From NCBI RefSeq assembly GCF_052857255.1, contig NW_027526743.1, positions 1-64,000 on the forward strand: a stretch of 64,000 nt of DNA. Reading direction: 5' to 3'. Under the pieces are notes generated by a model. The model saw only the letters and a list, made by a program, of their open reading frames with translations, was not told the DNA's origin and searched no databases. Positions 48,164-60,422 of the stretch are shown here, one piece after another (the first letter of the stretch is position 1; each line of letters begins with the position of its first letter). The translations under genes were made by a program, and so were the position numbers. The DNA comes from Amblyomma americanum. Its lineage: Eukaryota > Arthropoda > Arachnida > Ixodida > Ixodidae.

Positions 48164-48933
48164 GCGCAGTTATAAGAGAAAAAGTTTTGACGCGTGTCAC
48201 AGGGACACTTGTAAAACCGATGTGTTCAGATTTAGCTCGTTTCGGTCTAAAACAACTTGTTTCGTTGTATTAGGCACGAATACATGCTTTAGGCGCAGTT
48301 ATAGAAGAAAAAGTTTTTGACGCGTATTAGACACTTGTAAAACCGATGTGTTGTGATTTAGCTCGTTTCGGTCTAAAACAGCTTGTTTCGTTGTATTAAG
48401 CAAGAATACATGCTTTTCGCGCAGTTATAAGAGAAAAAGTTTTGACGAGTATCACGTGGATACTTGTAAAACCGATGTGTTCAGATTTAGCTCGTTTCGG
48501 TCTAAAACAGCTTGTTTCGTTGTATTAAGCAAGAATACATGCTTTTCGCGCAGTTATAAGAGAAAAAGTTTTGACGCGTATTAGAGAGACACTTGTAAAA
48601 CCAGTGTTGTGATTTAGCTCGTTTCGGTCTAAAAACAGCTTGTTTCGTTGTATTAAGCAAGATACATGCTTTTCGCGCAGTTATAAGAGAAAAAGTTTTG
48701 ACGAGTATCACGTAGATACTTGTAAAACCGATGTGTTCAGATTCAGCTCGTTTCGGTCTAAAACAGCTTGTTTCGTTGTATTAAGCACGAATACATGCTT
48801 TTCGCGCAGTTATAAGAGAAAAAGTTTTGACGAGTATTACGTGGAACACTTGTAATACCGATGTGTTGTGATTTAGCTCGTTTCGGTCTAAAACAGCTTG
48901 TTTCGCTGTATTAAGCAAGAATACATGCTTTTC
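48164..48933 (+). repeat. Six assorted satellite monomers
   Basis: GTGTCACAGGG/AACAACTTG monomer with TTAGGCACG, an ATTAGACAC monomer, CACGTGGATAC, ATTAGAGAG, CACGTAGATAC with TTCAGCTCG, and a TATTACGTGG monomer. The last obvious long-read-type indels of the window are here (ACCAGTGTTG near 48601, CAAGATACATG near 48658). Confidence 0.8.
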
Positions 48934-49708
48934 GCGCAGTTATAAGAGAAAAAGATTGACGAGTACCACGTGGAACACTTGTAAAACCGATGTGTTGTGA
49001 TTTAGCTCATTTCGGTCTAAAACAGCTTGTTTCGCTGTATTTAGCAAGAATACATGCTTTTCGCGCAGTTATAAGAGAAAAAGTTTTGACGAGTATCACG
49101 TGGATACTTGTAAAACCGATGTGTTCAGATTTAGCTCGTTTCGGTCTAAAACAGCTTCTTTCGTTGTATTAAGCAAGAATACATGCTTTTTGCGCAGTTA
49201 TAAGAGAAAAAGTTTTGACGCGTATTAGAGAGACACTTGTAAAACCGATGTGTTGTGATTTAGCTCGTTTCGGTCTAAAACAGCTTGTTTCGTTGTATTA
49301 AGCAAGAATACATGCTTTTCGCGCAGTTATAAGAGAAAAAGTTTTGACGAGTATCACGTGGATACTTGTAAAACCGATGTGTTCAGATTTAGCTCGTTTC
49401 GGTCTAAAACAGCTTGTTTCGTTGTATTAAGCACGAATACATGCTTTTCGCGCAGTTAAAAGAGAAAAAGTTTTGCCGAGTATCACGTGGAACACTTGTA
49501 ATACCGATGTGTTGTGATTTAGCTCGTTTCGGTCTAAAACAGCTTGTTTCGTTGTATTAAGCAAGAATACATGCTTTTCGCGCAGTTATAAGAGAAAAAG
49601 TTTTGACGCGTATCAGAGGAACACTTGTAAAACCGATGTGTTGTGATTTAGCTCGTTTCGGTCTAAAACAGCTTGTTTCGCTGTATTAAGCAAGAATACA
49701 TGCTTTTC
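48934..49708 (+). repeat. 6-monomer tandem repeat, copy 1 (775 bp)
   Basis: Six monomers starting with the signature AAAGATTGACGAG plus TACCACGTGG, with CTGTATTTAGC near 49036, CAGCTTCTTTCG near 49151 and CTTTTTGCGCAG near 49186. The next copy begins at 49709, exactly 775 bp on, at a monomer joint. Confidence 0.92.
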
Positions 49709-50483
49709 GCGCAGTTATAAGAGAAAAAGATTGACGAGTACCACGTGGAACACTTGTAAAACCGATGTGTTGTGATTTAGCTCATTTTGGTCTAAAACAG
49801 CTTGTTTCGCTGTATTTAGCAAGAATACATGCTTTTCGCGCAGTTATAAGAGAAAAAGTTTTGACGAGTATCACGTGGATACTTGTAAAACCGATGTGTT
49901 CAGATTTAGCTCGTTTCGGTCTAAAACAGCTTCTTTCGTTGTATTAAGCAAGAATACATGCTTTTTGCGCAGTTATAAGAGAAAAAGTTTTGACGCGTAT
50001 TAGAGAGACACTTGTAAAACCGATGTGTTGTGATTTAGCTCGTTTCGGTCTAAAACAGCTTGTTTCGTTGTATTAAGCAAGAATACATGCTTTTCGCGCA
50101 GTTATAAGAGAAAAAGTTTTGACGAGTATCACGTGGATACTTGTAAAACCGATGTGTTCAGATTTAGCTCGTTTCGGTCTAAAACAGCTTGTTTCGTTGT
50201 ATTAAGCACGAATACATGCTTTTCGCGCAGTTAAAAGAGAAAAAGTTTTGCCGAGTATCACGTGGAACACTTGTAATACCGATGTGTTGTGATTTAGCTC
50301 GTTTCGGTCTAAAACAGCTTGTTTCGCTGTATTAAGCAAGAATACATGCTTTTCGCGCAGTTATAAGAGAAAAAGTTTTGACGCGTATCAGAGGAACACT
50401 TGTAAAACCGATGTGTTGTGATTTAGCTCGTTTCGGTCTAAAACAGCTTGTTTCGCTGTATTAAGCAAGAATACATGCTTTTC
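49709..50483 (+). repeat. 6-monomer tandem repeat, copy 2 (775 bp)
   Basis: Identical length and monomer order to copy 1. By eye I see two differences (CATTTTGG instead of CATTTCGG near 49786; CGCTGT instead of CGTTGT near 50326), so the duplication is very young or recently homogenised. The block then runs into further CAGAGGAAC monomers. Confidence 0.92.
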
Positions 50484-52153
50484 GCGCAGTTATAAGAGAA
50501 AAAGTTTTGACGCGTATCAGAGGAACACTTGTAAAACCGATGTGTTGTGATTTAGCTCGTTTCGGTCTAAAACAGCTTGTTTCGCTGTATTAAGCAAGAA
50601 TACATGCTTTTCGCGCAGTTATAAGAGAAAAAGTTTTGACGCGTATCAGAGGAACACTTGTAAAACCGATGTGTTCAGATTTAGCTCGTTTCGGTCTAAA
50701 ACAGCTTGTTTCGCTGTATTAAGCAAGAATACATGCTTTTCGCGCAGTTATAAGAGAAAAAGTTTTGACGCGTATGAGAGGAACACTTGTAAAACCGATG
50801 TGTTGTGATTTAGCTCATTTCGGTCTAAAACAGCTTGTTTCGCTGTAGTAAGCAAGAATACATGCTTTTCGCGCAGTTATAAGAGAAAAAGTTTTGACGC
50901 GTGTCACAGGGACACTTGTGAAACCGATGTGTTCAGATTTAGCTCGTTTCGGTCTGAAACAACTTGTTTCGTAGTAATAAGCAAGAATACATGCTTTTCG
51001 CGCATTTATAAGAGAAAAAGTTTTGACGCGTATCAGAGGAACACTTGTAAAACCTTTGTGTTGTGATTTAGCTCGTTTCGGTCTAAAACAGCTTGTTTCG
51101 CTGTATTAAGCAAGAATACATGCTTTTCGCGCAGTTATAAGAGAAAAAGTTTTGACGCGTATTAGAGAGACACTTGTAAAACCGATGTGTTGTGATTTAG
51201 CTCGTTTCGGTCTAAAACAGCTTGTTTCGTTGTATTAGGCAAGAATACATGCTTTTCGCGCAGTTATAAGAGAAAAATTTTTGAGTATCACGTGGATACT
51301 TGTAAAACCGATGTGTTCAGATTTAGCTCGTTTCGGTCTAAAACAGCTTGTTTCGTTGTATTAAGCACGAATACATGCTTTTCGCGCAGTTATAAGAGAA
51401 AAATTTTTGAGAGTATCACGTGGAACACTTGTAATACCGATGTGTTGTGATTTTGCTCGTTTCGGTCTAAAACAGCTTGTTTCGCTGTATTAAGCAAGAA
51501 TACATGCTTTTCGCGCAGTTATAAGAGAAAAAGTTTTGACGCGTATCAGAGGAACACTTGTAAAACCGATGTGTTGTGATTTAGCTCATTTCGGTCTAAA
51601 ACCGCTTGTTTCGCTGTATTGAGCAAGAATACATGCTTTTCGCTCAGTTATAAGAGAAAAAGTTTTGACGCTTATCAGAGGAACACTTGTAAAACCGATG
51701 TGTTCAGATTTAGCTCGTTTCGGTCTGAAACAGCTTGTTTCGTTGTATTAAGCACGAATACATGCTTTAGGCGCAGTTATAGAAGAAAAAGTTTTGACGC
51801 GTATTAGACACTTGTAAAACCGATGTGTTGTGATTAGCTCGTTTCGGTCTAAAACAGCTTGTTTCGTTGTATTAAGCAAGAATACATGCTTTTCGCGCAG
51901 TTATAAGAGAAAAAGTTTTGACGAGTATCACGTGGATACTTGTAAAACCGATGTGTTCAGATTTAGCTCGTTTCGGTCAAAAACAGCTTGTTTCGTTGTA
52001 TTAAGCACGAATACATGCTTTTCGCGCAGTTAAAAGAGAAAAAGTTTTGACGAGTATCACGTGGAACACTTGTAATACCGATGTGTTGTGATTTAGCTCG
52101 TTTCGGTCTAAAACAGCTTGTTTCGCTGTATTAAGCAAGAATACATGCTTTTC
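50484..52153 (+). repeat. Mixed satellite monomers
   Basis: Thirteen monomers: several CAGAGGAAC monomers (one reading GTATGAGAGG near 50774), GTGTCACAGGG with AACTTGTTTCGTAG, CCTTTGTG, ATTAGAGAG, two with AAAAATTTTTGAG (near 51275 and 51401), CTGTATTGAGC with AACCGCTTG (near 51600), a CGCTCAG joint (51641), GACGCTTATC, GTGATTAGC (51830), GGTCAAAAACAG and TTAAAAGAG. The order resembles the end of beta without matching any single block. Confidence 0.8.
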
Positions 52154-54349
52154 GCGCAGTTATAAAAGAAAATGTTTTGACGCGTATCAGAGGAACACTT
52201 GTAAAACCGATGTGTTGTGATTTAGCTCATTTCGGTCTAAAACAGCTTGTTTCGCTGTATTAAGCAAGAATACATGCTTTTCGCGCAGTTATAAGAGAAA
52301 AAGTTTTGACGAGTATCACGTGGATACTTGTAAAACCGATGTGTTCAGATTTAGCTCGTTTCGGTCTAAAACAGCTTGTTTCGTTGTATTAAGCAAGAAT
52401 ACATGCTTTTCGCGCAGTTATAAGAGAAAAAGTTTTGACGCGTATTAGAGAGACACTTGTAAAACCGATGTGTTGAGATTTAGCTCGTTTCGGTCTAAAA
52501 CAGCTTGTTTCGTTGTATTAAGCAAGAATACATGCTTTTCGCGCAGTTAGAAGAGAAAAAGTTTTGACGAGTATCACGTGGATACTTGTAAAACCGATGT
52601 GTTCAGATTTAGCTCGTTTCGGTCAAAAACAGCTTGTTTCGTTGTATTAAGCATGAATACATGCTTTTCGCGCAGTTAAAAGAGAAAAAGTTTTGGCGAG
52701 TATCACGTGGAACATTTGTAATACCCATGTGTTGTGATTTAGCTCGTTTCGGTCTAAAACAGCTTGTTTTGCTGTATTAAGCAAGAATACATGCTTTTCG
52801 CGCAGTTATAAGAGAAAAAGTTTTGACGAGTATCACGTGGAACACTTGTAATACCGATGTGTTGTGATTTAGCTCGTTTCGGTTTAAAACAGCTTGTTTC
52901 GCTGTATTAAGCAAGAATACATGCTTTTCGCGCAGTTATAAGAGAAAAAGTTTTGACGCGTATCAGAGGAACACTTGTAAAACCGATGTGTTGTGATTTA
53001 GCTCATTTCGGTCTAAAACAGCTTGTTTCGCTGTATTAAGCAAGAATACATTCTTTTCGCGCAGTTATAAGAGAAAAAGTTTTGACGCGTGTCACAGGGA
53101 CACTTGTAAAACCGATGTGTTCAGATTTAGCTCGTTTCGGTCTGAAACAGCTTGTTTCGTGGTATTAAGCACGAATACATGCTTTTCGCGCAGTTATAAG
53201 AGAAAAAGTTTTGACGCGTATCAGAGGAACACTTGTAAAACCTTTGTGTTGTGATTTAGCTCGTTTCGGTCTAAAACAGCTTGTTTCGCTGTATTAAGCA
53301 AGAATACATGCTTTTCGCGCAGTTATAAGAGAAAAAGTTTTGACGCGTGTCACAGGGACACTTGTAAAACCGATGTGTTCAGATTTAGCTCGTTTCGGTC
53401 TAAAACAACTTGTTTCGTTGTATTAGGCACGAATACATGCTTTAGGCGCAGTTATAGAAGAAAAAGTTTTGACGCGTATTAGACACTTGTAAAACCGATG
53501 TGTTGTGATTTAGCTCGTTTCGGTCTAAAACAGCTTGTTTCGTTGTATTAAGCAAGAATAAATAAATGCTTTTCGCGCAGTTATAAGAGAAAAAGTTTTG
53601 ACGAGTATTACGTGGATACTTGTAAAACCGATGTGTTCAGATTTAGCTCGTTTCGGTCTAAAACAGCTTGTTTCGTTGTATTAAGCAAGAATACATGCTT
53701 TACGCGCAGTTATAGAAGAAAAAGTTTTGACGCGTATCAGAGAGACACTTGTAAAACCGATGTGTTGTGATTTAGCTCGTTTCGGTCTAAAACAGCTTGT
53801 TTCGTTGTATTAAGCAAGAATACATGCTTTTCGCGCAGTTAAAAGAGAAAAAGTTTTGACGAGTATCACGTGGATACTTGTAAAACCGATGTGTTCAGAT
53901 TTAGCTCGTTTCAGTCTAAAACAGCTTGTTTCGTTGTATTAAGCAAGAATACATGCTTTTCGCGCAGTTATAAGAGAAAAAGTTTTGACGCGTATTAGAG
54001 AGACACTTGTAAAACCGATGTGTTGTGATTTAGCTCGTTTCGGTCTAAAACAGCTTGTTTCGTTGTATTAAGCAAGATAACATGCTTTTCGCGCAGTTAT
54101 AAGAGAAAAAGTTTTGACGAGTATCACATAGATACTTGTAAAACCGATGTGTTCAGATTTAGCTCGTTTCGGTCTAAAACAGCTTGTTTCGTTGTATTAA
54201 GCACGAATACATGCTTTTCGCGCAGTTATAAGAGAAAAAGTTTTGACGAGTATCACGTGGAACACTTGTAATACCGATGTGTTGTGATTTAGCTCGTTTC
54301 GGTCTAAAACAGCTTGTTTCGCTGTATTAAGCAAGAATACATGCTTTTC
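52154..54349 (+). repeat. 18-monomer period HOR (2,326 bp), copy 1
   Basis: Seventeen monomers repeated at offset 2,326 from 54480. Diagnostic shared oddities: TTTTGGCGAG with AACATTTGTAATAC (52691), a 4-bp expansion giving AATAAATAAATGC (53558), AGATAACATGC (near 54075) and CACATAGATAC (near 54127). Private differences include AAAATGTTTT at 52170, ATACCCATG near 52722, TTTTGCTG near 52768 and ACATTCTTTT near 53049. Confidence 0.92.
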
Positions 54350-54479
54350 GCGCAGTTATAAGAGAAAAAGTTTTGACGAGTATCACGTGGAACACTTGTA
54401 GTACCGATGTGTTGTGATTTAGCTCGTTTCGGTCTAAAACAACTTGATTCGCTGTATTAAGCAAGAATACATGCTTTTC
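54350..54479 (+). repeat. Single monomer completing the 18-mer period
   Basis: A 130-bp GTGGAACACTTGTAGTACC/AACTTGATTCG monomer. It separates the two copies and is not repeated at the end of copy 2, where a TTATAAAAG/CACGTGGATAC monomer follows instead. Confidence 0.85.
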
Positions 54480-56675
54480 GCGCAGTTATAAAAGAAAAAG
54501 TTTTGACGCGTATCAGAGGAACACTTGTAAAACCGATGTGTTGTGATTTAGCTCATTTCGGTCTAAAACAGCTTGTTTCGCTGTATTAAGCAAGAATACA
54601 TGCTTTTCGCGCAGTTATAAGAGAAAAAGTTTTGACGAGTATCACGTGGATACTTGTAAAACCGATGTGTTCAGATTTAGCTCGTTTCGGTCTAAAACAG
54701 CTTGTTTCGTTGTATTAAGCAAGAATACATGCTTTTCGCGCAGTTATAAGAGAAAAAGTTTTGACGCGTATTAGAGAGACACTTGTAAAACCGATGTGTT
54801 GAGATTTAGCTCGTTTCGGTCTAAAACAGCTTGTTTCGTTGTATTAAGCAAGAATACATGCTTTTCGCGCAGTTAGAAGAGAAAAAGTTTTGACGAGTAT
54901 CACGTGGATACTTGTAAAACCGATGTGTTCAGATTTAGCTCGTTTCGGTCAAAAACAGCTTGTTTCGTTGTATTAAGCACGAATACATGCTTTTCGCGCA
55001 GTTAAAAGAGAAAAAGTTTTGGCGAGTATCACGTGGAACATTTGTAATACCGATGTGTTGTGATTTAGCTCGTTTCGGTCTAAAACAGCTTGTTTCGCTG
55101 TATTAAGCAAGAATACATGCTTTTCGCGCAGTTATAAGAGAAAAAGTTTTGACGAGTATCACGTGGAACACTTGTAATACCGATGTGTTGTGATTTAGCT
55201 CGTTTCGGTTTAAAACAGCTTGTTTCGCTGTATTAAGCAAGAATACATGCTTTTCGCGCAGTTATAAGAGAAAAAGTTTTGACGCGTATCAGAGGAACAC
55301 TTGTAAAACCGATGTGTTGTGATTTAGCTCATTTCGGTCTAAAACAGCTTGTTTCGCTGTATTAAGCAAGAATACATGCTTTTCGCGCAGTTATAAGAGA
55401 AAAAGTTTTGACGCGTGTCACAGGGACACTTGTAAAACCGATGTGTTCAGATTTAGCTCGTTTCGGTCTGAAACAGCTTGTTTCGTGGTATTAAGCACGA
55501 ATACATGCTTTTCGCGCAGTTATAAGAGAAAAAGTTTTGACGCGTATCAGAGGAACACTTGTAAAACCTTTGTGTTGTGATTTAGCTCGTTTCGGTCTAA
55601 AACAGCTTGTTTCGCTGTATTAAGCAAGAATACATGCTTTTCGCGCAGTTATAAGAGAAAAAGTTTTGACGCGTGACACAGGGACACTTGTAAAACCGAT
55701 GTGTTCAGATTTAGCTCGTTTCGGTCTAAAACAACTTGTTTCGTTGTATTAGGCACGAATACATGCTTTAGGCGCAGTTATAGAAGAAAAAGTTTTGACG
55801 CGTATTAGACACTTGTAAAACCGATGTGTTGTGATTTAGCTCGTTTCGGTCTAAAACAGCTTGTTTCGTTGTATTAAGCAAGAATAAATAAATGCTTTTC
55901 GCGCAGTTATAAGAGAAAAAGTTTTGACGAGTATTACGTGGATACTTGTAAAACCGATGTGTTCAGATTTAGCTCGTTTCGGTCTAAAACAGCTTGTTTC
56001 GTTGTATTAAGCAAGAATACATGCTTTACGCGCAGTTATAGAAGAAAAAGTTTTGACGCGTATCAGAGAGACACTTGTAAAACCGATGTGTTGTGATTTA
56101 GCTCGTTTCGGTCTAAAACAGCTTGTTTCGTTGTATTAAGCAAGAATACATGCTTTTCGCGCAGTTAAAAGAGAAAAAGTTTTGACGAGTATCACGTGGA
56201 TACTTGTAAAACCGATGTGTTCAGATTTAGCTCGTTTCAGTCTAAAACAGCTTGTTTCGTTGTATTAAGCAAGAATACATGCTTTTCGCGCAGTTATAAG
56301 AGAAAAAGTTTTGACGCGTATTAGAGAGACACTTGTAAAACCGATGTGTTGTGATTTAGCTCGTTTCGGTCTAAAACAGCTTGTTTCGTTGTATTAAGCA
56401 AGATAACATGCTTTTCGCGCAGTTATAAGAGAAAAAGTTTTGACGAGTATCACATAGATACTTGTAAAACCGATGTGTTCAGATTTAGCTCGTTTCGGTC
56501 TAAAACAGCTTGTTTCGTTGTATTAAGCACGAATACATGCTTTTCGCGCAGTTATAAGAGAAAAAGTTTTGACGAGTATCACGTGGAACACTTGTAATAC
56601 CGATGTGTTGTGATTTAGCTCGTTTCGGTCTAAAACAGCTTGTTTCGCTGTATTAAGCAAGAATACATGCTTTTC
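54480..56675 (+). repeat. 18-monomer period HOR (2,326 bp), copy 2
   Basis: Repeats 52154-54349 in order and length, with the same TTTTGGCGAG (55017), AATAAATAAATGC (55884), AGATAACATGC (near 56401) and CACATAGATAC (near 56453). Private change: GCGTGACACAGGG instead of GCGTGTCACAGGG near 55672, which breaks the short hairpin of that monomer. Confidence 0.92.
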
Positions 56676-59093
56676 GCGCAGTTATAAAAGAAAAAGTTTT
56701 GACGAGTATCACGTGGATACTTGTAAAACCGATGTGTTCAGATTTAGCTCGTTTCGGTCTAAAACAGCTTGTTTCGTTGTATTAAGCACGAATACATGCT
56801 TTTCGCGGCGCAGTTATAAGAGAAAAAGTTTTGACGGGTATCACGTGGAACACTTGTAATACCGATGTGTTGTGATTTAGCTCGTTTCGGTCTAAAACAG
56901 CTTGTTTCGCTGTATTAAGCAAGAATACATGCTTTTCGCGCAGTTATAAGAGAAAAAGTTTTGACGAGTATCACGTGGAACACTTGTAGTACCGATGTGT
57001 TGTGATTTAGCTCGTTTCGGTCTAAAACAACTTGATTCACTGTATTAAGCAAGAATACATGCTTTTCGCGCAGTTATAAAAGAAAAAGTTTTGACGCGTA
57101 TCAGAGGAACACTTGTAAAACCGATGTGTTGTGATTTAGCTCGTTTCGGTCTAAAACAGCTTGTTTCGCTGTATTAAGCAAGATTACATGCTTTTCGCGC
57201 AGTTAAAAGAGAAAAAGTTTTGACGAGTATCACGTGGATACTTGTAAAACCGATGTGTTCAGATTTAGCTCGTATCGGTCTAAAACAGCTTGTTTCGTTG
57301 TATTAAGCAAGAATACATGCTTTTCGCGCAGTTATAAGAGAAAAAGTTTTGACGCGTATTAGAGAGACACTTGTAAAACCGATGTGTTGTGATTTAGCTC
57401 GTTTCGGTCTAAAACAGCTTGTTTCGTTGTATTAAGCAAGAATACATGCTTTTCGCGCAGTTATAAGAGAAAAAGTTTTGACGAGTATCACGTGGATACT
57501 TGTAAAACCGATGTGTTCAGATTTAGCTCGTTTCGGTCTAAAACAGCTTGTTTCGTTGTATTAAGCACGAATACATGCTTTTCGCGCAGTTAAAAGAGAA
57601 AAAGTTTTGACGAGTATCACGTGGAACACTTGTAATACCGATGTGTTGTGATTTAGCTCGTTTCGGTCTAAAACAGCTTGTTTCGCTGTATTAAGCAAGA
57701 ATACATGCTTTTCGCGCCGTTATAAGAGAAAAAGTTTTGACGCGTATCAGAGGAACACTTGTAAAACCGATGTGTTGTGATTTAGCTCATTTCGGTCTAA
57801 AACAGCTTGTTTCGCTGTATTAAGCTAGAATACATGCTTTTCGCGCAGTTATAAGAGAAAAAGTTTTGACGCGTATCAGAGGAACACTTGTAAAACCGAT
57901 GTGTTGTGATTTAGCTCGTTTAGGTCTAAAACAGCTTGTTTCGCTGTAATAAGCAAGAATACATGCTTTTCGCGCAGTTATAAGAGAAAAAGTTTTGACG
58001 CGTATCAGAGGAACACTTGTAAAACCGATGTGTTGTGATTTAGCTCGTTTAGGTCTAAAACAGCTTGTTTCGCTGTATTAAGCAAGAATACATGCTTTTC
58101 GCGCAGTTATAAGAGAAAAAGTTTTGACGCGTATCAGAGACACTTGTAAAACCGATGTGTTGTGATTTAGCTCGTTTCGGTCTAAAACAGCTTGTTTCGT
58201 TGTATTAAGCAAGAATACCTGCTTTTCGCGCGGTTATAAGAGAAAAAGTTGACGAGTATCACGTGGATACTTGTAAAACCGATGTGTTCAGATTTAGCTC
58301 GTTTCGGTCTAAAACAGCTTGTTTCGTTGTATTAAGCACGAATACATGCTTTTCGCGCAGTTATAAGAGAAAAAGTTTTGACGAGTATCACGTGGAACAC
58401 TTGTAATACCGATGTGTTGTGATTTAGCTCGTTTCGGTTTAAAACAGCTTGTTTCGCTGTATTAAGCAAGAATACATGCTTTTCGCGCAGTTATAAGAGA
58501 AAAAGTTTTGACGCGTATCAGAGGAACACTTGTAAAACCGATGTGTTCAGATTTAGCTCGTTTCGGTCTGAAACAGCTTGTTTCGTTGTATTAAGCACGA
58601 ATACATGCTTTTCGCGCAGTTATAAGAGAAAAAGTTTAGACGCGTATCAGAGGAACACTTGTAAAACCGATGTGTTGTGATTTAGCTCGTTTCGGTGTAA
58701 AACAGCTTGTTTCGTAGTATTAAGCAAGAATACATGCTTTTCGCGCAGTTATAAGAGAAAAAGTTTTGACGCGTATTAGAGGAACACTTGTAAAACCTTT
58801 GTGTTGTGATTTAGCTCGTTTCGGTCTAAAACAGCTTGTTTCGCTGTATTAAGCAAGAATACATGCTTTTCGCGCAGTTATAAGAGAAAAAGTTTTGACG
58901 CGTGTCACAGGGACACTTGTAAAACCGATGTGTTCAGATTTAGCTCGTTTCGGTCTAAAACAGCTTGTTTCGTTGTATTAAGCACGAATACATGCTTTTC
59001 GCGCAGTTATAAGAGAAAAAGTTTTGACGAGTATCACGTGGAACACTTGTAATACCGATGTGTTGTGATTTAGCTCGTTTCGGTTTAAAACAG
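56676..59093 (+). repeat. Block repeated at 61586-64000, copy 1
   Basis: Matches 61586 to the window end at offset 4,910 then 4,907; the change comes from a private 3-bp expansion CGCGGCGCAG near 56806. Markers: ATTCACTGTATT (near 57034), AGATTACATGC (57181), TCGTATCGG (near 57271), GCGCCGTTATAAG (near 57714), CGTTTAGGTC (near 57918 and 58048), GCGCGGTTATAAG (near 58227), TTTCGGTGTAAAAC (near 58690). Confidence 0.9.
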
Positions 59094-60034
59094 CTTGTTT
59101 CGCTGTATTAAGCAAGAATACATGCTTTTCGCGCAGTTATAAGAGATAAAGTTTTGACGCGTATCAGAGGAACACTTGTAAAACCGATGTGTTCAGATTT
59201 GGCTCGTTTCGGTCTGAAACAGCTTGTTTCGTTGTATTAAGCACGAATACATGCTTTTCGCGCAGTTATAAGAGAAAAAGTTTAGACGCGTATCAGAGGA
59301 ACACTTGTAAAACCGATGTGTTGTGATTTAGCTCGTTTCGGTGTAAAACAGCTTGTTTCGTAGTATTAAGCAAGAATACATGCTTTTCGCACAGTTATAA
59401 GAGAAAAAGTTTTGACGAGTATCACGTGGAACACTTGTAATACCGATGTGTTGTGATTTAGCTCGTTTCGGTCTAAAACAGCTTGTTTCGCTGTATTAAG
59501 CAAGAATACAAGCTTTTCGCGCAGTTATAAGAGAAAAAGTTTTGACGAGTATCACGTGGAACACTTGTAGTACCGATGTGTTGTGATTTAGCTCGTTTCG
59601 GTCTAAAACAACTTGATTCGCTGTATTAAGCAAGAATACATGCTTTTCGCGCAGTTATAAAAGAAAAAGTTTTGACGCGTATCAGAGGAACACTTGTAAA
59701 ACCGATGTGTTGTGATTTAGCTCGTTTCGGTCTAAAACAGCTTGTTTCGCTGTATTAAGCAAGATTACATGCTTTTCGCGCAGTTAAAAGAGAAAAAGTT
59801 TTGACGAGTATCACGTGGATACTTGTAAAACCGATGTGTTCAAATTTAGCTCGTATCGGTCTAAAACAGCTTGTTTCGTTGTATTAAGCAAGAATACATG
59901 CTTTTCGCGCAGTTATAAGAGAAAAAGTTTTGACGCGTATTAGAAAGACACTTGTAAAACCGATGTGTTGTGATTTAATCGTTTCGGTCTAAAACAGCTT
60001 GTTTCGTTGTATTAAGCAAGAATACATGCTTTTC
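59094..60034 (+). repeat. Satellite monomers, partly repeating 56.8-57.5 kb
   Basis: After a TTTCGGTGTAAAAC monomer (near 59337), about 59400-60034 parallels about 56820-57460 at offset 2,581, including AGATTACATGC (59762) and TCGTATCGG. Private changes: GAGATAAAG (59143), ACAAGCTTTT (59509), AGAAAGACAC (59942) and a 2-bp loss in GATTTAATCG (near 59972). Confidence 0.82.
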
Positions 60035-60422
60035 GCGCAGTTATAAGAGAAAAAGTTTTGACGAGTGTCACAGGGACACTTGTAAAACCGATGTGTTCAG
60101 ATTTAGCTCGTTTCGGTCTAAAACAGCTTGTTTCGTTGCATTAAGCACGAATACATGCTTTTCGCGCAGTTATAAGAGAAAAAGTTTTGACGAGTATCAC
60201 GTGGAACACTTGTAATACCGATGTGTTGTGATTTGGCTCGTTTCGGTCTAAAACAGCTTGTTTCGTTGTATTAAGCAAGAATACATGCTTTTCGCGCAGT
60301 TATAAGAGAAAAAGTTTTGACGCGTATCAGAGGAACACTTGTAAAACCGATGTGTTCAGATTTAACTCTTTTCGGACTAAAACAGCTTGTTTCGTTGTAT
60401 TAAGCAAGAATACATGCTTTTC
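60035..60422 (+). repeat. 3-monomer tandem repeat, copy 1 (388 bp)
   Basis: Three monomers: GAGTGTCACAGGG with CGTTGCATTAAGC, GTGGAACAC with GATTTGGCTCG, and CAGAGGAAC with TTTAACTCTTTTCGGAC. The next copy starts 388 bp on, at a joint. Confidence 0.92.
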
